Counted from the first letter of the stretch, positions 1 through 11,860 are shown. The stretch is 64,000 nt of DNA from [Phialemoniopsis] sp. UDSM-2020 (GCA_018873225.1 JAEILZ010000005.1:62001-126000); one strand, 5' to 3'. Program-made: numbers and translations. Notes: a model not told the origin generated them from the sequence alone.

Positions 1-313
1 ACAGCTTGGCCGCAAAAGGGCCCGGAAAGCGGTGCAGTGGGTGCAAAAAGGCCCGGTAGATCAGGATGCTGGCGGTCAGACCGACGTTGAACGACGTCGC
101 AACCACGAACGTGCGGCCCAGGGAGGCAAGGATGCCGAAGTGACCAACAAATACATAGCCGGAAAGGAAAGCGGCAAGGACAGCTTGATACACAAAGACG
201 AGTGTCCAGGCCTGGTAATCAATCTCGTAGGGTCGGATGGAGAGGTGGAAAGCGATGCCGCACAACAGGGCCACGCCAGCCGTCTGAGGGACGGTGGCGT
301 CGAGGAGAGTCAT
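1..313 (-). CDS. Cytochrome P450, N-terminal part (cut by window edge)
   Basis: The minus strand from an ATG at 311-313 stays open to the window edge, giving about 104 residues of an N-terminus. It shows several hydrophobic segments and then the typical fungal P450 hinge, IYRAFLHPLHRFPGPFAAKL, whose proline-rich FPGP turn joins membrane anchor to catalytic domain. Anchors with several membrane spans are usual in fungal P450s of the benzoate-hydroxylase/tryprostatin-hydroxylase type. The heme and I-helix regions lie outside the window, so substrate and activity cannot be judged. It would act as a haem monooxygenase on the ER membrane, fed by a P450 reductase. No intron is visible in this part. 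Confidence 0.82.
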   Translation of the reverse strand, partial: MTLLDATVPQTAGVALLCGIAFHLSIRPYEIDYQAWTLVFVYQAVLAAFLSGYVFVGHFGILASLGRTFVVATSFNVGLTASILIYRAFLHPLHRFPGPFAAKL

Positions 314-1547
314 GGCTGAATGTTGTATTTGCAGGACTCCTTCCTACTTCTCGGTATGCTACTGCAAAGGGGCGGAACGGGGTCGTTTCGAAGGACGGCT
401 TATGCGTCTGTATTTACGAAGTCGAAGAAGTGCGGAAGACTGCCGTGCGCCCGGTGCTTCATGTTTCGTAATGTCCCTGCTTCTAGTGGATCGTCAGAAG
501 GGCAAAATAGCTGAACCTGGTATTGATCAGCCTCTTGCAGAACCGAGCAGCGGGGTATATCTCCAGCACGCAAAAAGACGCCTGCTCAGGTATGGTGCTA
601 TGCACATCCTGATAGGAGCGACCTCGAATCGGGGCGACCCGCGAACCAGGGTCTTGGTCGATCCCAGTGGAGAAATGTCCGAGCCCGGCAACGGTTCTCC
701 CAAGAGGTTTTGACAAGCTTTTGTGCCGCTTATCCCCAGCAATGCCGCAGGGAGCGCACAGGTCTCTCCAGCAAAGCGAAGCTATCCACTCTGATGATGT
801 GCCTTTAGGAACTGAAGAACACTTGCCAAACCACTTCATCCCGTCAATAATCTAGTACACTTTGGATTCATCACTGGGTGCATGCCCTCTGTGGGGACCG
901 CTTTGCGGCTTTTCTCCCGCGAATGAGGCACCTTGCAATACGACATCGAAGTTTTATCGCTGGATTGGGCAAATCCGTAAGCACACTAGCTTCATCTGGT
1001 GTAATCTTTCGACCTTGCCCCATTTTGCATGCAGGGGATTCCGGGAGCCCGGAATTGGACTGTGCAGGTTTCGACTTAGCCCCGGGGACTTCGCTGATGA
1101 GATCGTCAGGAGGTAGACATCTGAACGAGGGAGCCAGCATGATTATGCCGTTAGACCGCCAGAATATATCTACGTTGGGCACAAAACAAGCATCCGGTCC
1201 ACTGCCGTGTAACAAAGATCCACGGCATGACAACCTGGAATAGCTTTCGTGCTTATCTACCCTGCAATCTTTACCTATTTTCTCCACTGGCCCCTGGATG
1301 TGAGTGTCACCTCGCATCCTTCCATGGAGCTGTGTCGAGGAAACATACCGAGGAACGAATTTAAAGATTTAGAAGCCCCCTCGGGCAAGCCAAGACACAA
1401 TGAAGACTCTTGCAGTGACAGCTCTGCAACATTTCGACAAATGTCGACTCGAGGCAGGGCGTGTTACCTCCGTCTAACTCGACAGTAGCTCACCCAACAA
1501 CAGCACTCACGCATTCAATCCACGCTTTGCGGGGACCAACCGTCAAG
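314..1547. other. Intergenic, no gene seen
   Basis: Divergent promoter space between the edge P450 (minus) and the rhodopsin-domain gene (plus). Only short overlapping frames without domain-like content or consistent splice sites. No repeat or RNA gene recognised. Confidence 0.6.
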
Positions 1548-3032
1548 ATGCAGGACCTACGACCGCTCTCGTACATCTTGATTTCGATCCTATGGGCCAT
1601 TGGAACTATTACCATATTGATGCGAATGTACATTCGCGGCTTGGTCATGAAGACGTTCGGTGTCGATGACTGGGTCATGACCAGTATGCTGGTGAGTAGG
1701 CAGACATGGAAAGGAGATGAACGAGACCGACTTACCAAAGTCCCCCTTCGTGCCAGGTTTTCAATGCTGTTCAGCAAGGAGTCCTTTACTACTTCCTGCA
1801 CTTTGGTGGTGGCCTGTAGGAATACCCAGACCCGGATGTCGATTCTCATCGCACAATGGCTGACACAGAATGTAGACACATAGAGCAAGTCATGACGGAG
1901 CACCCCGAATGGATGCCGTTTCTTCTCAAGGTATGCCTTACTTTCACTGCCATGCATCCATCCAGTCCCGCCCAGTCTCTTGCTGACCACCGTCTGGTTA
2001 GGGTCTCCTCTTCGAGGAGTTTTGGTACATCCTGATGCAGTTCACTGCCAAGATGTGCTTCCTCTGCTTCTTCTTCCGGCTCGCCAATACGCCAAAGTTT
2101 AGGATCGCATTGTGGTCCGTCACTGGGTTTCACATCGCTTCCACCATCGTTCTCTGGCTTATTTACGCGCTACAATGTATACCACTTGCCGCTTTCTATG
2201 AGCCCGAGAAACATCCCAATACGAAGTGTCTAGACAACAACATGTAAGGTCGCCCCCAGCCTTCTACTGTGTGCCTACCGAGATCGAAACATACTGACTT
2301 TCCTTCTGCTTAGTACCTACTTCGTCCCATACACTCTGGTAAAGAAACCTCCTATCTTTGACATACCAAAATCCCCCTTAAGCACGGCGAATGCAGACAC
2401 AAACGCTGGATCTAGGTCCTGGGAACGGAACGCAAAGTTGAAGAGCCATAAGCTAACATCATTCTTCTCTTACACAGAACATGGTCACCGACGTCGCGAT
2501 CCTCGTCCTCCCCCTCCCCGTGATCTGGCAGCTCCAGATGTCCATGAAGCGCCGCCTCGGCGTCCTCGTCGTCATCACGACCGGCGGCTCGGCCGTGCTC
2601 GTCGGCGCCCTGCGCGCCATCATCCTCGCCGAGTTTGGCAGCTCGCCCGACTTCACCTGGTCCCTGGGCAAGATGGTCATCATCTCCAACGTCGAGATGC
2701 AGGTCGCCATCCTCGCCGCCAACATGCCCGCCCTCAAGGCCTTCTACGAGTGCTGGCGCAAGGGCACCCTGCTGCCCGGCAGCCGGCCCACGGGCGCCAG
2801 CAGCTATGCCGCCAACGGTAGTGGTGGCGACGGGTCCGGTGCTGGCCTGTCGGGTCGGCGTGGCGATATGGAGCTCAACAGCGGCTTGAGGTCTGGTCAG
2901 AAAAGGTCGGCTAGCACGGACCCGATGGCGCTGACTATGACGGAGAGCGAGGAGAAGTTGTTCGAGACTCAGCACCAGAAGCACGGCTTGGCAGCGGCTT
3001 CGGTGTATCAAAGCTCAGAACGAAGCGCTTGA
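1548..3032 (+). CDS. Rhodopsin-domain (SAT4/PTH11-like) integral membrane protein
   Basis: Six exons join into about 359 residues: 1548-1691, 1757-1815, 1876-1930, 2002-2243, 2314-2338 and 2478-3032. All junctions are GT..AG and keep the frame. The start is the first in-frame ATG (MQDLRPLSYIL). Several hydrophobic segments follow the fungal 'rhodopsin domain' plan: a first helix, then the characteristic GVDDWVM motif, later FHIASTIVLWLIYALQC and TDVAILVLPLPVIWQLQM, and a Ser/Gly-rich cytosolic tail. Members are plasma-membrane proteins of largely unknown ligand, and some (PTH11-like) sense surfaces or hosts. No signal peptide is visible. Function beyond 'membrane receptor-like' is inference. 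The last intron (2339-2477) is longer than the others. Confidence 0.85.
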
Positions 3033-3251
3033 AGCGGATTGAGGGATCAATATCATCGTCTCTGGAGGAAATTGGTACAAGACAGGTTGGAGAAGGTGGC
3101 ACCTCTTTCCCTGGAAAGCCGGAACTGCCTCGGACCGGCTACCTAAGTAGTTAGACCATGCGGATCATCAGCCATCACCAACAGTGCTGGCGAAGAAATC
3201 TGCAGGCTTAGTTTCAACCATCCTGCCTTCAATGTTGTATTTTTAGGAAAT

Positions 3252-5552
3252 TCACAGAAAAATGTCTTGGGATGTAAACCAGCTCGCATCCAGCGACGGA
3301 ATGTCGTCTAGCCCAAAGTCCCACATCTGTTGCCAATCTTCTGGTACCATCCCCTCATCGGCCATAGTTGAGATAGTCGAGGAGGTGGGGTTGGTGTTCA
3401 CCATAGAAGAAAGGATAGACTTGCGAAACTTTTCCAGCAGACTGATACCATGCTCTGCATTGGAAACATGTCGGCGATGATAGTCAAAGAGTTGATGGAC
3501 TCGACCCCAAGAAGTCTGTGCTTCGCCAACATACAGGTCAACTCCCAAGTCGGCTATCAGTGTCGCAGCTACAAGAGTGGATCCGGCAGTGAATGTGACT
3601 GGCATCCGTATCAGTCTTGTCAACGAGATTTAGGCTTTTAGGGTTTCTTACAGAAAAGCGCGTGCCATGGGGTCGTCCGGAGCATTCCGGACAATGCTAC
3701 CTGCAACTCCTCCAAAACTTCGTGAGCAGCCTGGACGCAAAGCCTGCACATGTCATGCGCAAGGTCGCGCCGACTTTCTTCAGCTGTGGCCACCGTATTG
3801 CTTGCTTGTTGGTCTCGAGGGGCCGTTGACAACAAAACCTCTTGGAGTAAAATGGGCCGAAGCATCCAGAGTCTCAAGTACTTCAGACGAGCAATTATAC
3901 TGCGCTTTTGTAACTCAAAGCATGGCTGCAACGACTCGGTGGCAGCAAGCCCGTTAGAGAGGCCCCCTAAGAAGGACGGAAGGTTGCTTTTGAATTTGTC
4001 AAGTGATCGACAGACATCTAGAATTGCCCCAAGCTCTGCCGTGTTGTAGACGGATGTATTACGATCAGCGTGCTCTTGCTGCAACCTATGAACTTTATCA
4101 CCAAACTTGAAGACCTCAAGTGAGAGGCGATTAAAAGTCAATCGGGATGGCTGATTCCCCGGCTGGCGACCGTCTTTACCAGACTCTGAAGAGAGATACT
4201 CGTCATCAATCTCCGCAAAGAGTGGCACCTGCGTATCTCTAGGAAGAAGCAATGGACGTCCGAATACACTCGAGGTTATTCTGATTGAAGTATTAGCTTG
4301 ATGCGTACAGTGTTTATACAAGACAACCACTTACCGATCGATCATGACGCACGAATACCAAACCCTTCGCCGCATTTCCACGACCAGCTGACTCGGTTTC
4401 TGATCATCAAGCTTTCTGCTATCGAGCCCAATTGCTTGTGCTGCCCGAATGGCGACGCTCGCTGTGGACCAGCAGCGCTCTGCGTACGGTGTATATAGCA
4501 GCCACATGGCTCTAAGTAAAAGGAGCTGTACGATCGGCAGCGAGTAAATATCGAGATCTTCGATCGAGACTAGCCTCCTCGATCGCTGGTAGAACTCGTT
4601 CCCAAGGCTCTCTCTCTTGTCTGTATCAAATATTTCGTTTCTTTGGCAACCCAAGGCTAGAATGATGTTGATGGTAGCATACAGGAGTATCTCCTCAAAA
4701 TCAACTTCATGGCCTCTCGATGAAGAAGATTCCCAGAGGCTATCGTATTGACGCCTGATAGTTGGTTCGTGAAGCGTTGGAGAAATCGGCTGGATGAATT
4801 CGAGGTAGCATTGAAAGAGCTCATCAGCCAGTCGCCGTGGTGGAAGTATCAAATCTTTCATGTCACACGGGGTCGACTGAAGCGATCTTGGTTCTCTGCG
4901 AGTGAGTTCGGTGAGCAAATCTATGCCATGGTCGTTGTGTATAGCAGTGGCATCGTGAACCTCGCGAATGAAATCGGTATTGGCGGATGCGCCGAAAGGA
5001 ACTCCATGGTCAGGTGCGCTTCGTCCATCTCGAGTTACTGGGATGGTGGAGGTGCGTCCATGATTATGTGGTGACGGCGTACTGGTTGTAGCTTGGGCCG
5101 TGACAATTGAAGACGCGCTTTGAGTCGAAGGACTGGAATGCCCCTTGCCTTCGAGACTCATGAGACGCTTCTCGATGCCGACAAGAGTGCTCGTACTCCG
5201 TCAGTATCCTGGCGGAAAGGGAAGAGAGCCGCTGATCGAGTCGACGAGGAGCTGTCCTTCAATGTACTTACAGTGCACGGGACCCTGTCACACCATTTGA
5301 ATATATGCAATTATCTTGCCAGCCACGGGAGATACACGGTCCGCAGTGTGGACGACCGCCGTCGCAACCTGTTTTGCGGGCGCGGCATGACGCGCATGCC
5401 AGCTGTGTCTTCTTACGCCGCTTTGGGGTCGGCACTCCGTCAGACGCTGGACTATTGTCGATGGGACCCGACATGTTCATCGTAGCCATTGATAGAGCTC
5501 TGTTTTGCTGTGCTCCAATATCTCTCGGGGGCGTCGGCAGGTTACGAGGCAT
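3252..5552 (-). CDS. Zn(II)2Cys6 transcription factor with fungal-specific TF domain
   Basis: Four exons: 5552-5272, 5189-4335, 4280-3652 and 3598-3252. The N-terminus has a binuclear zinc cluster, CASCRARKTGC followed by CGPCISRGWQDNC, preceded by a basic PKRRKK stretch. Just after the first intron a short coiled-coil-like linker (IEKRLMSLEGK) follows, then the middle-homology region (DELFQCYLEFIQPISPTLHEP; VWYSCVMIDR). The C-terminus is acidic/aromatic (DFGLDDIPSLDASWF), an activation-domain type. The ATG at 5550-5552 is preferred; a later Met (MATMNMSG) is possible. It acts in the nucleus and binds CGG-containing DNA. It is divergent from the alpha/beta-hydrolase at 6083, and the space between holds repeated CGG-N6-CGG elements that could be its own targets (inference). 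Confidence 0.88.
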
Positions 5553-5572
5553 GTGGACTGCACACAAGATGG

Positions 5573-5615
5573 TTCCGAAATGTCCCCCATAACCCTGTTC
5601 CGATGTCCCCGATGG
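5573..5615. promoter_or_regulatory. Tandem CGG-type elements near the regulator start
   Basis: A full element reads TTCCGATGTCCCCGATG at 5598-5614. On the minus strand this is a direct repeat CGG-N6-CGG, a layout used by Zn2Cys6 dimers. A degenerate copy (TTCCGAAATGTCCCCCAT) lies directly beside it at 5573-5590. Both are within 65 bp of the regulator ATG. A near-identical copy is at 5786-5802. Binding is inferred, not shown. Confidence 0.45.
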
Positions 5616-5785
5616 CTGTAAGAATGGCAGACTAAAGTCTTACGCATACCCCAAGTACTCAATCTGGAATTGGGGGCAAATATCCTGCTTAATTCTCTAG
5701 TCTGAACGGCCTGAGCAGGCTGTAACTTTCTTACCGTCACTTGTCTAGCGCCGTATTTGGTGGAGCCAACCTGGACCACTCCCCA

Positions 5786-5802
5786 TTCCGATGCCCCCGA
5801 TG
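5786..5802. promoter_or_regulatory. Second copy of the CGG-N6-CGG element
   Basis: TTCCGATGCCCCCGATG differs from the copy at 5598-5614 by one base and keeps both CGG triplets with the same 6-bp spacer on the minus strand. It lies about 160 bp upstream of the TATA box of the hydrolase gene. A candidate upstream activating site of that gene, of the regulator, or of both. Confidence 0.45.
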
Positions 5803-5946
5803 TCCAACGATGGGAACGGGAAACGCCTTACAATTATACCCCCTTCGTGATAAATTGTATGTCATCCCAGGTGCTGACGAATCTAAGGTGTATATTCTAA
5901 TAGCCTCCCGGAACCACAGGCCTCGGAACAGGACAGCCAGCCCTAG

Positions 5947-5954
5947 TATAAATA
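5947..5954 (+). promoter_or_regulatory. TATA box of the hydrolase gene
   Basis: TATAAATA about 130 bp upstream of the ATG at 6083, a usual distance for a fungal core promoter with a short leader. Confidence 0.5.
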
Positions 5955-6082
5955 CGGTGCATATGTGCCCATCTCTAGGAGCACTGGCTTGACTTCAGCA
6001 GCTCTGCAGCTGAAACCTGGCACATCGTCAACTTCATCTAGATTCAATCTCCATATCTTTATCTTTGATACTCTGACACAAT

Positions 6083-7185
6083 ATGACTCAGACCCAAGGC
6101 CAGATGCAGCAGGAGGCACCTCCGCTCGAGCCAAATGCCGCTTTGAACAGATTCCAACGAGAGCAGTTCGTGTACAAGACGCTAGGCAGTGTCGACTTTG
6201 AGGTTGCTGTTGCAGTGCCCAAGGCATTGGCAGCCTTGGAGGCTCACATGAATGCGCCTTTGCTTGTGCACTTTCATGGGGGAGGCTTGGTCATGGGAAC
6301 TGTTCTTGAGCCTTTCTTCATTTCTCTATGGTTGGTATTCCTTTCCGTGGATCTGATACATCCTCCTAACCTCCTCCCGCATCAGGCCGCTCGAGTTGGC
6401 TGAGAGTCGGAATGCCGTAGTTATTTCACCATAATATAGTCTGATGCCCGAAGCCAACGGCGCCGACATCCTCGAGGACATCAAGGACTTCTGGGCTTGG
6501 GTTCACCATGATTTATTCTCCCTTGTGCAGTCAAAATGGCCACATATCACAATCGACCTGGACAAGATTGCCGTATGGGGCGAGAGTGCAGGCGGCTACC
6601 TTGCGCTGCAGTCAGCTTTCCTCTTTCCAGAAGCCAATATCAAGGTGGCCATGCCACAATACTGTTGCATGTATACGGATCTTGTCGAGTATCAACATGA
6701 CGCGATCGATGATCCCAAGGCTCACGCCTTGGTCGATGATTACGTAGCTGGCCTCCGCCCTGGCAGCATACGAGTCGTGTCGCCTTTTCCTGAGAACATC
6801 AACTTACTGCTCTCTATCAACAAGACGAGACGCCATCTAGACTTCTTTGGTACCGATGAGCGCCTGCGACTAGACCACGTCCTTCGAGTTGCCAAAAGAA
6901 TCCCACCCATTTGGGTGATGCAAGGAACAGAGGATGTCTTGGTGGGTCCTGTCGATTGAAAGGGCATCATGCATGTATCATGTCGACGATTCATACTAAT
7001 TGATTTCTCCCTAGGTCAAAAAAGACTCTACAGACGAGGTAGTTGCACGGATCCGGAAAACTCATCCCGAGACACCATTGCTATACAGCGTGGAGACGGG
7101 TGGTCACGGCTTCGACACAGGGCACGGGTTGGCAGAGCCATACATTGCCGAGGGAATTGAGTTTGTTCGCAAGTACTGGCCGTAA
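6083..7185 (+). pseudogene. Alpha/beta-hydrolase (esterase/lipase type) with in-frame stop
   Basis: The reading frame encodes an alpha/beta-hydrolase-3-like protein of about 320 residues: oxyanion-hole HGGG (LVHFHGGGLVMG), nucleophile elbow GESAGG, and a catalytic-His region GGHGFDTGHG near the C-terminus. Introns run at about 6336-6385 (GT..CAG) and about 6939-7014. Between HGGG and the nucleophile, the expected 'SP-(D/E)-Y-R-L-(M/A)-P-E' strand reads SP-stop-YSLMPEA: a TAA at 6432-6434 interrupts an otherwise intact frame. Using TATAG at 6436-6440 as the acceptor of a longer intron would skip the stop but delete this conserved strand. I therefore call it a probable recent pseudogene or an assembly error. 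If functional it would hydrolyse small carboxyl esters in the cytosol (no signal peptide). Confidence 0.7.
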
Positions 7186-7358
7186 GGCTCACGATAGCTA
7201 GGCACAGGCTTTTATATTACAATAACATTCTGTTATCCTGCCTCACTCCTCACGACTTCAACCAAGTCGATTGTGAATCTCATCATGTTACTTTTCTTCT
7301 CAGCTTCCCCCACATCCCCCACACTGGCTTGGTCATGACGGACAGGTCTACCTATCCA

Positions 7359-9230
7359 TCACTCTCGCACCTCTTGTTGCTTCTCTGTGACTTCCGGGGC
7401 CTTCAATGGCTCGCTTGCCAGTGTCGTGACAATATGCTGATGAGTCGGAACCCACTTGGAACTATGTCGTGCACTCTTGACGGTCTCGTATAGCTCATCA
7501 ACTTCCTCCAAGGTCAAATGCTTGGTCTCATAGATGAAGAAGTATGTGAAGAATGCCATGATAATGGTAGCACCGAACCATACGAAGAAGATCTTGGACT
7601 GCAAGTTAGCATATCCCTTACCATAGTCAACGAGATACGGCGAGGAGTAAGCGAGAGCCCAATTGACAAGCCACTGCAGAATCTGTGTTAGCAAGACGGC
7701 CACAGACTCGGGTGTCCGGTCCAAGAACAAAAACATACCAGACTTGCTGTTGTCAGCGAAAGCGCCTTTGCTCTGGTTTCCAGAGGATAGATCTCTCCAG
7801 TAACCACCCATGTGCTGGATCCCCAAGATGCCGCGAAGAAGAAGATGTTGATGCACACAAAAGCCACGAGAGCCTTCTGTGCACTGTAGTTGAGGACAAT
7901 GATGTTTCCGTCGGCATCTTGCGTCGTGCTCAAAGTGCCGAGCAACCCAACTGCTAGTTGCCCAACACCTTGGCCAATGGCACCCCAAAATAGCAACGGC
8001 CGTCTTCCTAGCTTATCGATAGCGATCATGCCGGGGATAGTGGAGACAACGTTCGTCGTTGAAGTGATCATAGAGACGATGAATGGGTTGGACACGCCAG
8101 AGTTGGCGAAGAAGGTCGTGCCGTAGTAGAAGATGAAGTTGACACCTGGATACGAATGATTAGTCATTACGGTCAAACAGTAGGCGAAGAGATTTCTGCA
8201 ACGCACCACTCATCTGCTGGAGGGCCTGCAAGATGATGCCAGTCAAGGTCCTCTTGAGCATACGCCCGCGGAAGCAGTCTAGGTAGCTTCCTCCTCCCGA
8301 AGAGCGCTCGAGCTCGTCGCGGTGATTAGCTTGGACCTCAGTGAGCTCGGCGACGATGGCCTCATGGTCGACTGGGAGCCCACGGAGTCTAGCAAGAGCT
8401 CGAGCTGCAGCATCCGACTTGCCCTGTTTAATGAGGAACCTCGGCGTTTCCGGGAGCACGAGCATACCAGCAATAAGAACGACCGCCCAGATGAATTGTA
8501 GTATAATGGGAATGCGATATGAATAGGTGTCCTTGCGGTCCTTTGTTGCGTTGTTGACTATAGCCGCCAAAAGTAGACCGATCGTGATGGCGAGCTGGTA
8601 TGCGGCAACGATAGCGCCTCGAATCCGCTTCGGAGCTGTTTCTGACTGATACATGGGAACTAGACAGGGCCCAGTTGTCAGTCAGGTCCCTACACTTGCA
8701 CACTTGACACGAAGACCACTGTGCCGGCGCGGGGAAACATACTGATTGCTGAAACAAGACCGACACCAACTCCGGCAAAGAACCGACCTGCCAGCATCAT
8801 TGGAATAGCAGCTGCAGCAGATTGTAGGATAATACCCAGCATAAAGATACAGCAAGAAGCGATGAGGCCGAAACGTCGACCGATCTTGTCGGCTAACAAA
8901 GGGCAGCCTAGAGCGCCGAAGAAGGTACCGGCCGATAGGATGGACACAACAGCAGAAGACTGAGACGGGGTGATGTTGAGATCGCCATGACTATCTCGAT
9001 GACCAGTAGAAAAGTCATCCTTGAACTTTCTCATGGCAAGGATGCCGCTGATGATTCCAGTGTCGTATCTACAACGTTCTTAGCATGAGTAGCATAAGCA
9101 GGAGGTAAAGCGAACTCAGATCTTACCCGAATAACACACCCCCAAAAGACACAACAAGTCCGATCAAGAGGGACCTCCAAATATTATCGGCTCCATTGTG
9201 AGCTTGAAGAAGGCTCTTGCTGAAAGCCAT
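7359..9230 (-). CDS. MFS hexose/monosaccharide transporter
   Basis: Spliced frames give a 12-span sugar porter of about 530 residues. It starts MAFSKSLLQAHNG, then SLLIGLVVSFGGVLFGYDTG (helix 1), DKIGRRFG (loop 2-3), PETPRFLIKQGK after helix 6, DKLGRRPLLFWG (loop 8-9), GEIYPLETRAKALS after helix 10, and YETKHLTLEEVDELYE at the C-terminus, all sugar-porter signatures. Several introns interrupt it. The ATG at 9228-9230 is chosen over an in-frame ATG at 9342-9344 because a TATA box (9311-9317) lies between them. It imports hexoses by proton symport at the plasma membrane; the exact sugar is unknown. It is convergent with the hydrolase and lies downstream of the GH125 mannosidase, suggesting a saccharide-use neighbourhood. 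Confidence 0.9.
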
Positions 9231-10102
9231 GGCTGCTGCTTGGAATTTCAAGATTGGTGATGAGACAGTCAGAGTCTCATTTGTGAATGGCTGGAGAGAA
9301 TACCTTTGGGTTTTATAGGCTCTTTCTACACATTCAGAACCCATGATCTGGACTCCTCCGCATCCATGATTCCCCAGACGAGATCCGGTGGTACTGGAGA
9401 GAACGCCACGCGACTACCAATCACTTACATCGGACTCTTGCATTCGCATGGGGGAAGGAGGCTTCGGATAGTCTAGCCCAGTTAGGACAGCAATGGCCCA
9501 GTTTTCCAGAAAAATTGCCCAAGTGGGATCAAGCTAGCTGTGACCCATCGGATCGGATTCCCAAGTTCGGATCCCTCACTGACAAGGCCCAATCGGTGCC
9601 ACTCGCAGTATTCGCATGTTTAATTCATTTCATCATGGAAAAGAAGTCTGGGCAACCCCGCGCGCTACCGAGACTAACTATCTCTCCCGCATCCTGCGGA
9701 AATTGTTCGGCGTTGTCAAATTTGTGATGCAGTCAATCATACGGACAATCTCCATGTTGGGATCGCCGGCCCAGACCACGCGTGGGAACCAGGTTGTCGG
9801 GTATGGCTTTGTTGGCCCGACCTTGATCTGAATGAGGGGGTTTGGTGCTCATTCTTTTGTTCTGGTTTGGAGCATAGAGACACTACTGTTCCTATGGACT
9901 GAGAATACCAGAGGTTGCTTTTTCTTGCATGCCTCCTCACCAGAATCATGGGCGTCTGATCAATAAAGAAAAATCTTAAGACGTTATGAGGTCCATCCGA
10001 GCGAGCCTCTTTATAAACCGACATGACTATTGCACGAGCATTTCATTTGCACCTTTTTATGACCACCTTAAGCAGCAAATATATACACATATGTAATCCA
10101 GA
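9231..10102. other. Promoter region of the hexose transporter
   Basis: Minus-strand TATAAAA at 9311-9317, about 85 bp before the transporter ATG. The rest holds only short frames; no gene recognised. It also contains the 3' flank of the GH125 gene. Confidence 0.5.
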
Positions 10103-11860
10103 TCAGTTCTGGAAGCTGGTCTTCAGGATGTACGGCTTGCGTTGCTCGAGGTCGAGTATCATCTCTCCGAATAGGCCGTTGACCCACGCAAACCTAGAAT
10201 AAGACATTAGCAAAGACTTGTTCCTCATCTGATACAGATACGAGGGAATGAGGCTCACCATGGACGAGTAAAAGCAGTCTGGTCCGAGGCAAATATAGAT
10301 TCGTGGCAGAGACCTGGAAGATCAAACGTCAGCTTGCGTACGGACAAGCAATGTGACAGGGTACTTACCAAGTCCGTTAGTGCTGCTGACGAGCTCCTTG
10401 AGGCAAGTCTTGATCTCGTTATCGTCGTCGCTCGTCATGATTTGCATGATGGTAGCCATTGGCCAGCTCCACCCGGGTCCGATATGAGGGCTACCGATGG
10501 CACTGAGGATTGGTCCGCGCGACCAGTAAGGGTTGCCCGTGCTCAGGACTCTACGCCTAGTCGCCTGATAAATGGGGTCACGACGGTCGGTGTAACCGAG
10601 ATACGGGGCTGAAAGTAGACTCGGAACGCCGGCGTCATCCATGTAGTTGAGGGAGCCGAAGCCATCGGTCTCGAAAGCCCAGCCGTTTTGCCTGTCAGTG
10701 GCATGCTTCTTGATCCCCTGGCGGATATCGCAGGCACGTTGCTTGACAGCCTTGAGCAAGTCTTGCTGCCCTTTGAGGGCCTGCACAAGCGGGATGGTAG
10801 CCTCGAGCTTGGCGGCGAGCATCATGTTTCCCGGGATGAAGAGGTTGTAGATGCAAGCGTCATCGGACGGACGGAAGGTGGATCGAATCAGTCCCGTGCC
10901 TCCACCAACTGGATTGCCGTAGCCGTTGTTGCTCAAAGTCTCGGTGGCACGATTCGTCATGGCGGTGAAGGTGTATGGTGCAATATTGATGGGCCCCTCG
11001 GCGGAGTAGGTTGGGTAGGTCTGATCCTGAATGAGCTTCATTGCAATGTTGACAGTGTTGAGCCACGTCTTGGAGTTGGCAAAGAAGTCGATATCCTTGG
11101 TGACCTGATAATACTCGGATGAGACCTGAAAGAAGCTTGCGATGGAGTCAATCTCGTATTTGCACTCGAACACGATGTTGTCATCAGGCTCAGGGAACAC
11201 TCTTGTCTGTGCGAAGGCGTCGGAGTTGTTCACGGGAGCTAGCTTGGACTCAACAGGTGGCTGGAAGGCGTTGCAATAGGGGAACATCGTGATATATCGA
11301 GACTGGATGTTGATAAGACCGCGCCAAAGCTTGGCAAAATCATCGTTCTTGTTCTTCAAGAAGGGAAGATAAGAGTGAAGCTGCGATGCCGAGTCTCTAA
11401 CCCACATGGCGTCACTGGACAGTGAGTCCTGGTCAGCAGTAGTCCTTCCAAATTTGCTAGACAGGAGAAGGGGGACGTAGGCTCACATGTCTCCCGTAAT
11501 GATGAAAGTGAGCTCTTCATTAGAGCTATCAGCCTGTCCAAGCCACTTGACCGTGGTATCGAGAGTGTTTGGGTAGCTATTCTCGAAGAGCCTGAAGAGA
11601 TCAGGGTCCTTGATCACACTGCGCATACTCTCGATTTTCTTGTCGACCTGGTCAGAGACAAAGGTTCGACATTCCTTGGGCGGACGCATGTAGGCTAGCT
11701 TGTATTTGCCAGATGACAGAGGTTCATGAGGCTCGCTGGCGTACTTGGCGTACGGAATAGAGCAATTGGCTGGAGCTCGAGGTTCCAAGTCACCGCCGAG
11801 AGTCCGACCACAGGCTGTACCGAACGCCCCTAAAAGACAAAGAGCTTTGGTGAGAGACAT
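10103..11860 (-). CDS. Secreted GH125 exo-alpha-1,6-mannosidase-like protein
   Basis: Four exons give about 510 residues. The start is the ATG at 11858-11860, followed by a signal peptide ([18 protein letters not shown]). The family signature spans the first junction, reading [14 protein letters not shown] after splicing. Then come the GH125 blocks [61 protein letters not shown] and [14 protein letters not shown]. The last exons add [18 protein letters not shown] and [12 protein letters not shown], ending at a TGA at 10103-10105. GH125 enzymes remove non-reducing alpha-1,6-mannose (metal-independent, inverting). The signal peptide implies secretion or secretory-pathway location, fitting use of mannan or N-glycans. 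TATAAAG at 11974-11980 lies 114 bp upstream of the start. Confidence 0.9.

Noticed and set aside
9231..9344. N-terminal extension of the hexose transporter from an upstream ATG
   Set aside because: A TATA box lies inside the extension and the family normally starts at MAFSKS-like positions.
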